Of a stretch of DNA of 64,000 nt, positions 1 through 12,320 are shown one piece after another. The first letter of the stretch is position 1, and each line of letters opens with the position of its first letter. Source of the stretch: Metridium senile (taxonomy: Eukaryota; Cnidaria; Anthozoa; Actiniaria; Metridiidae); assembly GCA_949775045.1 (NCBI GenBank), contig OX459099.1, positions 2,655,616 to 2,719,615 of the forward strand, written 5' to 3'. The translations under genes were made by a program, and so were the position numbers. Below the pieces are notes generated by a model. The model did no database searches and had not been told where the DNA came from. It worked only from the letters and a program-made list of their open reading frames with translations.

Positions 1-84
1 AACCTAGGGTGTAATGATGGTGACATACAACGAAAACTATTTTCTACCTGTGATTTGTGACTTATAGTAGTATATAGAGTACCA

Positions 85-222
85 GGGGCTGGTTGCACGA
101 ATGGCGAATAGCGCTATCCACCGGATACATCCTTATCTAGCGGATAAAATGTATAAAAAACCTATGCAGTGGATAACTTTTATCCGCGGATAACTTTATC
201 CACCCTTCGTACAACCGGCCCC
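85..222. mobile_element. Short palindromic MITE
   Basis: Inverted ends GGGGCTGGTTGCACGAA and GGGGCCGGTTGTACGAA (rc) enclose about 105 bp rich in GGATAA/TTATCC motifs, so the whole element can fold back. It lies in the intron or 3' part of the adhesion gene. Family not determined. Confidence 0.7.
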
Positions 223-350
223 AGGATATTATACGATATGCGGATTATAGTATAGTATATAGGCCGGAGTATATGAAAGGTTACGATAGGATGTGGAATA
301 TAGGGTTATCCTGTGTTTGTTGTGCATCAGTGTTATTGTGGAGTACTTAC

Positions 351-455
351 GAGCTGCATAGGTAGTTATAAAAGCCGTGGCATCACTAGGAATACCAACT
401 CCAACACCATTGACGGCTCGAACACGGAACTTGTAACGAGTGTAAGGCTTGAGAC
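351..455 (-). CDS. Ig-FN3 gene exon 10: second half of FN3 domain
   Basis: Completes the FN3 with LKPYTRYKFRVRAVNGVGVG (Y.F.V.A.N.xG.G). The donor GTAAGT at 350 shows that the gene continues to the left of the window, probably into further FN3 domains. Confidence 0.85.
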
Positions 456-3082
456 CTGAAAGACGGTAACATTTTCAGAGTCAGTGTCAAAAAATAGTTT
501 TCACCAATTTTTTTGTCTTCCTATAGAAAATCTGTTTTTCCGACAATGGAGCTGTTCCAACTAAGGAATTCCGACTTGTTTCCAAATTTATAACTTTCCG
601 TATAAAACATTTTCCTAGAAAGGAATCGTTCCCAATCAAAGACTAAAGCGCATTAGATCATATACTTTATAATGAATTTTTGCGCTATAGAAACATTAAA
701 ATTATTATTATTATAAGAACTTTTTCAAAAAATGAAACAGCATAAAATAATTAATTAACACACTGCTCAGTTCAAGATTGGAACTGTTGCAAAACAGGCA
801 TATGTTCTTGGGGAAAAGGGGATAGGTGGACGTAGTGTCTACATGTGTCGGTATTGTGATGCCAACCATTTTCACAATAGATTTTTTTAATTTTCGTTGT
901 TCTAATAACAATGGTTGGCTGGCAAAACCATAACAAAATACGTCACTGTTCGTCCACCTATTTCAAAGCATCTATAGAAACATCTCATTGCTGACACTAT
1001 CAGCACATTTAAAAAAATAAATATATTTTAGCTCTTGATTTGATACCTGTCACGACCGCCGACACCTTGGATGAAGGGTTGATATTTTTGAGGGCGAGTT
1101 TCCAGCTGTCAGACTCTTTCTGGTACTCTACGTTATACGATATAATGACACTGTTACCGTCATAGCCGGGAGGATCCCATGTTAGACGAACAGAATCGGC
1201 CTGGATTGAGACTACAACAGGTCTTGAGGGACTCAGAGGTGTTTCTACAGAATGAATATAGAAATAAGTTAAATGTTGAAAAAGCCTAGTTGCTAAGCTA
1301 TTATAAACAGTATCATTTTAAGCATTTCCGTAAGTCAGTATTAGTATCATCACTATCAATAATACACCTATTTTAAAAATCGTTGTCGCAGCCGAAGCTA
1401 CAGTCAACACTCTTGAAGCCTGTAAAGGATGTCGGTAATATGAACTGAATGTGTGATTCATTACGTGTTTTTTAAATAAATATTTGTTTCATGATCTATC
1501 ACTGCAAAACTTGTTATGTTCATATACCACTAACACTTATAACCAAAATATGTTATGAATAAATCGATAACGAGAGTAGAAACATTTTTTTAAAATACCG
1601 ACATCCTTTGCAGACTTTAGGTTGTGGACTGTGGCTTTCTTGGCGACAACGATGTTTGAAAACCACTACAAACACTTTCAATATCATTATCATCATCGTC
1701 GTCGTCGTTATCATCATCATCATTGTAATCGTTGTCATCAGCATCATCGTCATCATTTTTTCCTACCAACCTTGTACAACCATTCTTCCACTAGTTGTTC
1801 CATTCCCAAGTACTGAATACACAAAACATTTGTATGTCCCTGCATCAGAGTCTTGTACCCTCGATATGTGTAAAGAACCATTGGCCAATACTCTAACACG
1901 TTGATCTATGATTGTAGCGCCATCTTTGGTCCATGTAAATGTCACAGCAACTTCTTTGTCATGCGTGACACCTATACTCAGTGTCTTTGGGTAACCTTTT
2001 ATGGCTTTGATGGTACTTGGTAGTAGTTTGGTAATGTTGGTTTGGCCTTATTGAAATATAAAGAATACATTTTAATCACCAACGACAAGAAACGACACGA
2101 AACAACACGACACATCTGAAAAACTTGCTGAGCCCTCATAATGAACTTTGCGTTTTTCAAAAGGTTGGTTACCAAGAATGACTTCATTTTTACTTCCTTC
2201 ATTGAACGTTGCAAAATATCTTGTTCATTTTCTCTTGTTTAACGTAAACGTTCTCATGCACCTTCTTAAAAACTTCTCTCGCATTTTCATCCGATATTCA
2301 AAATATTTCATAAATAATGTTGAAAATAACTGCACTTATTGAAAAATGACTTCATTTTTACTTCCTCATTCATTCAACGTTGCAAAATATCTTGTTCATT
2401 TTCTCTTGTTTAACGTACAACAAGTTCTCATGCACCTTCTTAAAACTTCTCTCACATTTTCAACCGATATCAATCAATATTGGCATAACAATATTTTCTT
2501 TTCACAATGTTGAAAATAACTGTACTTACTGAGCACTTTAAGCGTAGCACTGGCATTCTTATATCCCCCAGGTGTAGTTGCTATACATGTATATATCCCA
2601 GAATCCGACCTCTGAACGTTTGTAATCTGAAGAGAGCCTGACAACTTGAGGTGAAATCTCGATCCACTGGCATAGAAACCTATATATGCCCCATCTTTCT
2701 GCCAATTGATTGAAGGTGTGACACTGCCTCTTGCTTTACAGGAAATCTCTATGGTTTCTCCTAGTATAGCTGTACGGTCGCTTGGTGGTACGTCTATCCA
2801 TACTGGAACACCTAAGAATGGAAAATATCATTATTTTATTGATAAAGACGTTGATAATATGAAAATGACAATTTGACTACACCTAAGAATTATGGAAAAT
2901 ATAGCAATTTTATTGGTGAAAAAGCCAATGACAATTATGATTGGATTATTTCAAAGTCAATAAACGTACAATGATATGCCATTAGCTTGCTCAAACTAGC
3001 ACCTGTGTGCTATCATATTTAGTGAGAATATATAAAGATTATTATTATATATTATATATTATTATTATTATTATTATTATTG

Positions 3083-3123
<41 letters not shown>

Positions 3124-3147
3124 GTTATTATTATTATTAAAAAAAAA

Positions 3148-3231
<84 letters not shown>

Positions 3232-6200
3232 GTACTTTGATTGTGAACTAAGAAACTCAAAGTTTGCTTCTTTATCGTTACTTAATGAATTATCATTGTG
3301 GCAATGTAATTATCAACCACATCGTTATCATCATCTTTATCATCATCATAAAATAAATAAAAAATAAATCACTTTTTTAACGTCTCAATGTATTTAGCCA
3401 GTGGCTAATTGGGGAGACTCAGACACACACTCACTACCTCTACATTAATTATTTTGCACACAACGCAGCTCACAACATTATCAACATTACCAAACCTTTT
3501 TCATTCAACCAGATACATCATTATGTAGAATTAGATTTAAAGTAGATTACCATTTACATCATCATTACCAAACCCTTTTTATTCAACAAGATACATCATT
3601 ATGTAGAATTAGATTTAAAGTAGATTACCATTTACATCATCATTACCAAACCCTTTTTATTCAACAAGATACATCATTATGTAGAATTAGATTTAAAGTA
3701 GATTATCATTTACATCATCATTACCAAACCCTTTTTATTAAACAAGATACATCATTATGTAGAATTAGATTTAAAGTAGTTTACCATTTACATCATCATT
3801 ACCAAACCCTTTTTATTAAACAAGATACATCATTATGTAGAATTAGATTTAAAGTAGTTTACCATTTACATCATCATTACCAAACCCTTTTTATTAAACA
3901 AGATACATCATTATGTAGAATTAGATTTAAAGTAGATTACCATTTACATCATCATTACCAAACCCTTTTTATTCAACAAGATACATCATTATGTAGAATT
4001 AGATTTAAAGTAGTTTACCATTGACAGAAAGCTTTGCTGTTCCAATCAAGTAACCAGCATCATTTTCTGCAACACACTGGACTACACCCCTATCACTATC
4101 AACAATAGAACTAATGGTCAGGTCATTGTTGTTGGTATTGATGGATTTCCTGGCACTAACGCCTTGGATGACTGGTACACCATTGTGGTACCATGTGTAC
4201 TTGGGCATTGGGCTTCCTGTGGCAAGGCAACTGAATGTCACAGAGTTGAGAACCTTTGCTGTGGCATTTGTTGGTTTTCTGGACCAGGTTGGTGCAACTA
4301 AAATAATAAAATAAAATAAATAAATAAATAAGTTTGTGTATAAACCATAACATAATGTCAAAATGATGTTTATTTAACATCTTAATTACACATGCCTAAT
4401 TCCATAAAGCACATTGGCATGAGCAATGCACTATATAAGCACCACACAATATTAGAGTTAATGAGGCACTTGTGACTCCCAATAAAGTAAATAAAGGTAA
4501 TATTTGACTACCAATCTTGAAAAGATCATTATCTAGGATATGAGACAAAATGTGCCCACCTAAACAGAGATTTTCCTGGAATAACAAAAGCAACAATAGT
4601 GCAGGGTTACTAGTTCATAACTCACCCTGAACAACAAGTGTTGCAGTTCTTGTACCAGCACCAGCACTTTTAGGATTACTGACATGGCAAGAATAGGTTC
4701 CTTGGTCACTTGATTGGATGTTCTTTACAGTCATTCTCTTGTTGTAGTCTTTGATCACATACTTATTGTTGGATGAGATGACTTGGCTATTTTTCTTCCA
4801 AGTTATAGTAGGCATTGGCCTGGGAAACAAAACAAATTGTGTTCAAAATTTCTTAGTACTGGCAAGCAGCATCTTCTTATTTTTAAAAGCCATTTTCGAG
4901 ATTAAGCTCTCGATTGTCTGAGTAAAAGAGCTAAAGCGCTACAGCTTGAACCTCGGTAAAATTTAAACTATCATTGCTTTATGCAGTTCATTTTATTGCC
5001 CATTGTTTTAGTTCATAAGCTAGTTTCCATTTATACAGGTACAATGTTGGCACTTACTTTCCAGTAGCAAAACACTCAAATGTAACACTTTGCTGTTTGT
5101 TGTCAATGGCAACTTTGTCTGATGGACCAAGTAGGATAGTTGATTTGATAGAGCTGGACGGAGGTGCATCTAAATTGAAAAAGATAATTCTAACATGTAC
5201 AAACACCTTGATTTTATATTTCATTAAATTTATAAACTACGTAGTATAGATGGTTTGCAACAATTCCAAGCAGAGTGAATTGAACAAAAGTACCACCATT
5301 CAGTCATGGTGATGGTTTTCTTTTGTAAAGATAACCAGCATGGCTGCTGTTTCTTTTGTTAATCCACTCTCCTGGGAATGGTTGCAAACCAAGAATTGAT
5401 AAATTTTGTTGTAATTATTTTAAATTAAGTTTTACAAACTTACGCTGCAGCTGCATATTAAGTTGAGGTCTTGAGTATTGAGTAGAAGTCACTGAGTTCT
5501 TGACAACTGACTTGTATATCCCCAAGTCACTAATCTTCAATAATGCTATGTAAAGGTTACCAGTATCTGACACACTGATTCTTTCATTTTCCAGTAATGA
5601 CCTGTCACCGTGTGTCCAGATATAAGAAGTTGTGGGATAATTAGGGAAAGTGTCGGTAAGTGAAAATGTATATTTAAAGCCAGTGTACTGTGTTGCAGAT
5701 CTTGTAATTGTTCCTGAACTTACTGGCACTGTTAAATCTGTCATGAAAAACATAAATATTAGTAATCTGTTAATCAAAATTAGTTAAGATACTAATAATA
5801 ATTGTAAAAAGTCACTTGGAACTATTGAAACAAGCAACAAAACTTACATGCAACTCTTAGCTTGGCCCTCTTAGATAAAGCAGTTCCTAAATTGTTTTTG
5901 GCGACACAAAAATAATACCCATCATCCTTTGCATGCTGGGCATTATTTATAACTAGGCGTCCATCTTGATATATCTTATATCTTGAATCAACATTCAAGT
6001 CTCTTGTTACACCTTTTAAGTTAGTTGATATATATGAATAGGTATATTTGCCACTACCATCAGCTTTGCAGTTAAACGTTACTGTATTTCCTTCAGCAAC
6101 CACGCCTACACTGTCGGTCGGCGAGGTGCTGAGATTCTCTGTAAATGATGGAGGGTTTTCTGTTGAAAAAAATGTGAAAATCAATTATACATGTATAAGT

Positions 6201-9200
6201 TGTTTGTTAGTTTGTTTGTTTTTGCACACATGTACTAAGGAAATATAGAAAAAAAAACAAGAATTAATTGGATTTGAAATATAATAAGATTTAAAATATA
6301 AAATCAAATCACATGATTGTGTGAATAGGCACACAGGCTGCCAAGATGGATTGACTTAATATACCAAGCATTAAACATGACTATGAATAAATTATGGGCA
6401 GTGTTCCCATATTTGCCAGTAACAACAACAACAAACCAAAAACAACAATTATTTTTATTTTGTATTGTTTAATTAGCTTCACATGTTCTAATTGCATTCT
6501 ATATATTTGCGATTAATAAACTTGACCTTTATTAAATTGTGATCTCTATATAGTACCATCTTGTTGATTATATCAAAAGATTGACCTCTTGACTTATAAT
6601 TCATTTATAAATTGTTTTTCAATTTAGAGAGATTGCATGGTGATTAAAAAGTTGTTGAATTATGCATAAAGAAAACGTTAACATTCTAAATATTGAAGAT
6701 ACACATGAACTAGTGTAAATAAAGCTGTTTTGTTTTTCTTCTAGTCTCAAATACTTTTGAACTCAGAACATAATGCAATGATAGGCATAATTTGATGCAT
6801 ATGTACAAATGTAGTCAAACTTTAGACATGCATGGTCATGATCGAGGAAATATCTTTTTAACAGTTTGGAATAGTCTAGTTTTATGGTCCTTGTGCACAG
6901 AGATCCACTTCAATCTCAAACACTCACATTCATTCATCTTCATTAACACATTTTTCTCACATCAATTATAGTTCTAGGGAGTGTCCTTATGCACAAGATT
7001 TCTATTTTTTTGGGATTCATAAGATTTGTTCAGACTAAGTGCCCCACCTTAATTAATTGTGCCAGTTCCCTCTTCAGCTTTGATTTATGGACAACTCAAA
7101 TTCAATTATCTTCATAAACATATTTTTCTCACCCTATTACTAAGATTTTTCACATATTTTACAATTTGTTTTTAAGATTCAAATGATTTTCAGATTCAAC
7201 TGATTGATTCAACTGATTTTAAGATTCAAATGATTTTAAGATTCAAATAATTTTAAGATTCAAATAATTTTAAGACTTAGATGCCCCAACCTCCCTACAT
7301 AGTTGCATCTTCCTATTTCATTTTTGGATCAACTATGTTCATTTACATGTTTTTCTCACATGAATTAGTGGTATCTGTCAAAGGACTGTCTGCCTACATA
7401 CATAAGAGCACCTGCCTATAGCCTGAAGCTATAAAGATGTTAGCACTTCATGGATGACTGCAATCTTTGCCACAATGTATCTATCATGATGAAGATAATA
7501 TCATGCGCAATTACCATACACCATGTGCTCTGTAACGGTTATTGGCCACATAAATGTTGGAACAATAAAAAGGCTTAAGATGTTATCGTTATAGCTTGGT
7601 GTTTCCACTTAATGGGCCATGTGCTCATTTACTTGTTATTGGGGTAGCTTCCATGGTTTACTAACCGTCACTCTTCATCAACTAATAAATCACTTCCTAA
7701 CTTGTTTCTATCAAACACATATTGTATTGTTTTATTCTGTAGTATAAGGTAATTTTCACATTTAATGAAAATGAAAAATAGTAAATTTATACAGAGATAT
7801 GCATGATATCATTTTTTATAAGTATGCATGACAGTTTGAACAACGCAAGATCATGCAACTTTGTTTATAAGTGTTATTTTCATCATCATCATCACACATC
7901 ACCATCACCTGCACAGGATTATGACTATCAACATTATGATCATCATAATCACCATCTTTTTCATTAGAAACACCACCATTGGTGTCATCTTATAATCACC
8001 ACTATCTGCTGACTGCCACCATTATCATGATGACCATCATCACAATCATCACCATCATTATAATCATCATCATCATCATCATCAATTAATATTAATTTAA
8101 TCACATGTCTCATGTAAAACTGAGATATACCATTTCTCAGTTCTTGTAATCCCTGCTTAGGGGAGACCATTTATTTACCGGTATTTAATTATTTATCATT
8201 ATGAACATCACCATCATCAATAATTAATTTTTAAATTTTCTTTTAGCGTCTAGTGCAGTCCAGGATAGACACTGTAAAAATTATTTTAGCATTATCGTCA
8301 TTATCATCATCATGCTTTGATTTATTGATTCTATAATGTTGCTTGTATCTTGAGGTTCATAAAGTGTTTTAGCATTCAAGTGCAAAGTTAAGTTGATTGA
8401 TTGCTTTTTGACTGATATTTTAGACTGACTAAAACTAAGTATCAATAGATTAAGTACAATAAGCAAAATATAGTTATTACTTAAAGGTTCACAAGAGAAT
8501 TATTGAATATCAACAAGGATTACAACTAGCCAAGTATAAGGGAAAAATAGTGCATATTTTTATGATAATAATTTATGATTTTTTCATGTGTATATTTTAA
8601 GCACAAAAATAGGAAACACTAAGACGCCTAACCCTTTTTTAATTTATTTGGTTTCCGTTATAACTCCTTGTAATTTTACATTTCACTTTTTATAATGTAT
8701 TCTCTGTTGCCTTATAATGGTACTTGGAATATAACTCATTTTTAACTTTAATAAAAATGTTACAATGAAATAACTAATTTCTTTGTTTGCAAATATATAG
8801 CTATGCCATTCTGTTTGTTACGGCACCATACTTTAACATTAATCAGAACTGTCACCAGTATTTTTCCTTGAAATTTTTAATTAAATGTCTATTTATGAAC
8901 CATAACAAAACAAGTTAATGACACTATTATGACATCAGTTAGGTATATTATACAGAATATTAAAATGAAATAGATATATTAGTATTTCTTCCACAAATCT
9001 TAAATTATATTACATATCATTTTTCTTGTGATGCTTAAACTGTTCAATAATGGAAAACAGTTCCGAATGGATAAAAACGTGAAAAAATTCAACCAGTGGA
9101 AAGATAAAAAGATCACGGCACCCCATAAAAACTTGCACAGAAACACGCACGGAAAATCATTGCGTGCTTCCATTTTTAAATCGAAAACAACTAATTTATA

Positions 9201-10461
9201 GAGATTTATTGCTTTTAAATTTAATCCAGCTGGACATATTGATATATGTTAGAAATTAAAGCGGGAAATGACAACGAGAACGCCATGAGTCATCCATCGG
9301 TACCATGGCGACGTGCGGTTTTGAGGCCCAAAATTACTCATCGACTAACAATGTTTCGGATGCATAATAATGAGAATACTACTACATTCTTTTCCAGATA
9401 AATCAAACTTGGTAAAAAGGTGCAAAAATGCTATATTTTTAGATACGTGCATTCGTGAAGGAGTGGTCTTTGCGTTTTTTGTTCTCAGACAGTGTAATTC
9501 GATCGTCTTCGAGTGAAAGAAAAAGTCTAACAATAACAAGCATGGTCGAAGGTTATCTTTATATACATGTACATTAAATTTCCTTCATAAAAATAAACTT
9601 GCTTTGTAAACAGACTTTAAAGTAAAATATAAGTACACAATTTGAGGAGTTACGAACCTAACAATTCGCTTTCCGTAGCACTCTATCTGGGCAAACGTAT
9701 TGCATAGAAAGAAAGGATTATAACCATTGTTTGTGAACAAAGGCTCGAACTTTACTGTTAACAGAAATGATCGAAGTAGTTTCTAAATCCCACTCTAACG
9801 ATGACTAATTTCTTGGTTTGTTTAGTCGCTCGCGGTTCAAATTGGACAGTAATCTATTACAAAAACCTCCGCAAAACCGCAAATTGAAGTATCGGAAAGG
9901 GTGATTCGACCTTGCGCGCAAAAATCAATCATACTGTCAGTAAGAATGAAATGTACATAACAGTTTCATTTACAGCTGATTTCACTCGAAAATAGATAAA
10001 ACATTTAACTTTTTTACTACATTTTTGGCCCGTTCACAATATTTACTTTAGCCATCAACATTCAGACAAAAGAGTTTCAAACACGGGAAACCAAGGTTAA
10101 CGTCATAGTTAGGATAAGTTATTGTTTATATAGAGTATTCCCATCAAATTCCACATCGAAAACCACAGAATTTTACTACTTAGTAAACATTAAAGCACTC
10201 TTCTTGTAAATACTTTCCTTATTTGATAGACTATTACCGCAATAAGGAAACAACTCCGAATGAAAACAATCGGTCCGGCAACGCTTGTACCGAATTGAGC
10301 TCAAATTTACACTTTCCTGAATTCACGGCTCTCGTTTATAAAATCGCCATTTCAGAGCTCTAAATCTCTACGAGGTTTTAAACTACAGATACCTTACCTT
10401 TTGATGTAGCAACTGTGAATAATCCACATACGTAGAGAATCAGTAATATTGTTGGAGACAT
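351..10461 (-). CDS. L1CAM/contactin-like Ig-FN3 cell adhesion protein, 5' part of gene
   Basis: Multi-exon gene read right to left: exons 10398-10461, 5848-6159, 5444-5737, 5058-5169, 4626-4819, 4019-4297, 2530-2811, 1771-2046, 1047-1244 and 351-455, continuing past the left edge. Every boundary has GT..AG ends and the reading frame is kept throughout. All introns are phase 1 except the one inside Ig3 (phase 2), the usual arrangement of symmetrical Ig modules. The product starts with a signal peptide, then six Ig-like domains and an FN3 domain. Domain six carries an HD..(x)..TFTW pattern like the sixth Ig domain of L1/contactin proteins, which together with six Ig followed by FN3 suggests that family; Dscam or NCAM relatives remain possible. 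Expected role: cell-surface homophilic or heterophilic adhesion. Membrane anchor and cytoplasmic tail, if present, lie outside the window. Confidence 0.85.
1047..1244 (-). CDS. Ig-FN3 gene exon 9: first half of FN3 domain
   Basis: FN3 beginning TPLSPSRPVVV, with the conserved SVRLTWDPPGYDGN and YNVEYQKESDSWK. Acceptor CTGTAG and donor GTATCA. Phase 1 at both ends. Confidence 0.85.
1677..1760. repeat. ATC/GTC trinucleotide microsatellite
   Basis: Imperfect (ATC/GTC)n directly inside the donor of exon 8. It generates spurious ORFs on both strands. Confidence 0.85.
1771..2046 (-). CDS. Ig-FN3 gene exon 8: Ig domain 6
   Basis: Ig domain with THDKEVAVTFTWTKDG followed by SDAGTYKCFVYS. The HD...TFTW pattern resembles the sixth Ig domain of L1/contactin proteins. 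The B-strand cysteine expected just before THD is a glycine (LSIGVTHD), so the F-strand cysteine is unpaired. Donor GTTGGT is weak but in frame. Confidence 0.8.
2177..2530. repeat. Tandem duplication of about 168 bp reaching the splice donor
   Basis: Two copies start at 2177 and 2345 (AATGACTTCATTTTTACTTCC). The second copy ends in the genuine exon 7 donor (CTCA/GTAAGTACAG on the minus strand). The first ends in a decayed version, TTTCAATAAGTGCAG, so a former donor copy sits 168 bp inside the intron. Confidence 0.75.
2530..2811 (-). CDS. Ig-FN3 gene exon 7: Ig domain 5
   Basis: Complete Ig domain beginning VPVWIDVPPSD; EISCKARG, SINWQKDG and SDSGIYTCIATT give Cys, Trp and Cys. Donor GTAAGT at 2529 is also part of a tandem duplication in the following intron (about 168 bp). 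Confidence 0.9.
3045..3234. repeat. (TTA)n microsatellite
   Basis: About 190 bp of almost pure TTA repeat with a short A run in the middle. Long poly-Ile and poly-Leu ORFs here are artefacts. Confidence 0.95.
3481..4022. repeat. 78-bp tandem array carrying copies of the exon 6 splice donor
   Basis: Seven equivalent positions at 3543, 3621, 3699, 3777, 3855, 3933 and 4011, exactly 78 bp apart. Each unit contains ACCATTTACATCATCATTACC or a one-base variant, read on the minus strand as AAATGGTAAAC or AAATGGTAATC. The copy at 4011 is the real exon 6 donor (AATG/GTAAAC). The unit length is a multiple of three. Confidence 0.9.
4019..4297 (-). CDS. Ig-FN3 gene exon 6: Ig domain 4
   Basis: Complete Ig domain: SVTFSCLATG (first Cys), KYTWYHNG (Trp), SDRGVVQCVAEN (second Cys). 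Its donor, AATG/GTAAAC at 4018, is the first member of a 78-bp tandem array that fills the next part of the intron. Confidence 0.9.
4626..4819 (-). CDS. Ig-FN3 gene exon 5: second half of Ig domain 3
   Basis: Completes Ig3 from PMPTITWKKN to TLVVQG, with tryptophan and the SDQGTYSCHVSN F-strand motif. Acceptor TTTCCCAG and donor GTGAGT on the minus strand. Confidence 0.85.
5058..5169 (-). CDS. Ig-FN3 gene exon 4: first half of Ig domain 3
   Basis: Starts APPSSSIKS and ends SVTFECFATGK, the A to B strands with the first cysteine. The donor GTAAGT leaves phase 2, so Ig3 is split by an intron directly after the ATGK turn, a common position in vertebrate and invertebrate Ig genes. Confidence 0.8.
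5444..5737 (-). CDS. Ig-FN3 gene exon 3: Ig domain 2, no cysteines
   Basis: Ig-like exon with the C-strand tryptophan (SYIWTHGD) and the DLGIY pattern before the F strand, but no cysteine anywhere in the exon: the F-strand position reads GIYKSVV. It is spliced in frame with phase 1 ends, so the loss of the disulfide looks like a property of the domain and not a sequencing break. Confidence 0.8.
5848..6159 (-). CDS. Ig-FN3 gene exon 2: Ig domain 1
   Basis: Encodes one Ig-like domain from ENPPSFTE to KLRVA. B-strand cysteine in TFNCKA and F-strand cysteine in DDGYYFCVAKN are present; the core tryptophan is replaced in YSYIST. Acceptor TTTCAACAG and donor GTAAGT are visible on the minus strand. 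Phase 1 at both ends. Confidence 0.85.
6160..10397 (-). other. First intron of the Ig-FN3 gene
   Basis: About 4.2 kb without a supported exon. It contains an 18-bp minisatellite (AAGATTCAAATGATTTT) at about 7165-7275 and CAT/ATC triplet runs at 7878-7970 and 8020-8090. No transposon with clear ends was recognised. Short ORFs here lack motifs and are not called. Confidence 0.6.
10398..10461 (-). CDS. Ig-FN3 gene exon 1: start and signal peptide
   Basis: ATG at 10461 followed by a hydrophobic stretch (MSPTILLILYVCGLF...) and small residues VATS, a good signal peptide of about 20 residues. The exon ends at a CCTTAC (donor GTAAGG on the minus strand) and leaves one base, which joins the next exon in frame. 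There is no upstream in-frame alternative that gives a better leader. It is followed by a 4.2-kb first intron. Confidence 0.85.
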
Positions 10462-10904
10462 TTTGTGTTTCCCGTATATTAACTTTGACAATGTACGCAA
10501 AGATTACATTATTTAGTTGAAGAAACGATTGTTCCTGTAGTAGATTTTCTTCTTCTTCTTCCTCTCCTTCTTGTCATAAGATACAAAGATCCATGTGAAA
10601 CCTCCAATATTCTGCTATTTAAAAACCGATCCAAACGATAATGATATTTTCATAAGAGATTTCGCAGAGCACTCAGTTCGCCAAATGTTTATAAGATTCC
10701 AAATCTAAACAAATTTCAAAGCAACTCCTACCATCCAAATTGCTGAACGATTTCAATTTTGCAAGGTTCAACCAACAAAAATGCTTAATTAGATCTAAAA
10801 GATCGCCTTTTGTAAACTTGTATTTGTATTTTGAAGTGTGTAAGAGAACAAACTTCGTAAACTTTGACTCACGAACGAATTAGCACGAACCCGAGCCATT
10901 GAAG

Positions 10905-10950
10905 CGTGAAAGACCACGTGATCACATCCCAACATTTCATTGGTTAGCTT
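10905..10950. promoter_or_regulatory. Possible promoter-proximal motifs of the Ig-FN3 gene
   Basis: About 450 bp upstream of the ATG there is a palindromic E-box (CACGTG) and an ATTGG (CCAAT on the other strand). Common short motifs; functional role not shown. Confidence 0.2.
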
Positions 10951-11389
10951 TTGTTGACCTTAAAATCAGTCATCTGGGGAGAACCTTTAATTTGCATAAA
11001 ATCAAAAACTGACAAAAGGCTCTCAGTATTTACCGTTAAAATTCCTTGGTTCGTACGGTGATGGAATGCATTCAATAAAACACTTTGAAAATGAACCCAG
11101 AGTTAATTTACTATTTTGGGGGGTGATGTTGGCGAACAACATGAAAAGTTAGTGAGATTCAGCCATTCCTGTGCCAAAAACGTGCCATTACACGCAAGAA
11201 TTGTGTTTTTTTTCTTTTTGAAACTTTTGAAAAGTTTTTGCAGATATTTCACAGTATCGTCTTTTTCTATTCTTTAGTTCAAGGGGTATAAACCAAAACT
11301 TTAAAATCGAATCCGCAAAAATGAGTTACGAAATCAGCAAAACGCTTATTATATGCACAGGGAGCCCGGCTTTTGGTTACTTTTACGTA

Positions 11390-11758
11390 AGATAAAAAAT
11401 CGCGTAGCTTTTTTTGGGATTCCTGTGGTGCCTAGGAGATTAGCGCTACATATCGTGACCCTTGTTGAATCCTATGAAATCCGACCTCTATAAGTGGGAC
11501 AGTCGTTGGCATCTAATCAGATCCGGTGGTAACGAATTTAGTAACGCACTCTCTTAAAACACACTAGTGTACTCTATCATTGTCTATGCGAGTGCGTTAC
11601 TACCGATCTGATATAAACAAGCCAACGACTCTCCCATTACTGAGGTCGGATTTCATAGATTACGTAAACTGTTTACAAAGGTCATGATATGTAGTGATAT
11701 GTAGCGCTAATCTTCTAGGCACTACAGGAATCCCAAAAAAGCTACGCGATTTTTCTTA
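11390..11758. mobile_element. Foldback MITE
   Basis: Near-palindrome of about 365 bp. The left arm AAAAATCGCGTAGC...CTAGGAGATTAGCGCTACATATCG is repeated inverted at the right end (..ATGTAGCGCTAATCTTCTAGGCACTACAGG..). Inner inverted pairs such as GAGGTCGGATTTCATAG also match. It is noncoding. Confidence 0.8.
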
Positions 11759-12320
11759 AACTCTGTTTGACCTCCATCTAAAACGGTAACGTCGAATGGA
11801 GTTGTGTATGGCAAGAGGACCAAGAGCAAAACTGCAACTAATAAAAGTAAAGAGTGAGTAAAGACTTTTTTCCAATTTTTGGAAATGACTGCTGGTATAG
11901 GATCTAAAAGCAAAAGGCCATGTGGGATCCACTGGTACTTTTAATTAAACTTTGAAGTGTAGTTTGAAATGAAGTGGTATCAAATTACATAAACTAGAAC
12001 AAAAGGTAGCGAAAAACCTTAATTATTGTAACCAAAAATATTTTTTGTATTGCTCATGCATATATATTTTAAAATTATGTAGATATTCAATCTTGGTTCT
12101 TTGCTCTCACTAGAATGTCAGTAAGGTACAACTGAGGTGGTGCTTTTAGAACCTGTGTTCACATGTCAACTTCTAGTGCATGGCTCCTTCATTTTTTTTG
12201 GACTAGTAATAACTAGTAATTAGTTAATTTGCAAGTCTGAGGCTTTTAATCCGCAGTTTTCTCCCTATCTAGGAGTATTTTTCATTCAGTGTTTTAATTG
12301 TACATGTGACTTGTACTTTA
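11759..12320. other. Spacer without recognised features
   Basis: About 560 bp of AT-rich sequence. One short minus-strand ORF (11722-11913) overlaps the MITE end and has no motif, so nothing is called. Confidence 0.4.

Noticed and set aside
3007..3367. Poly-Ile and poly-Leu ORFs
   Set aside because: (TTA)n microsatellite.
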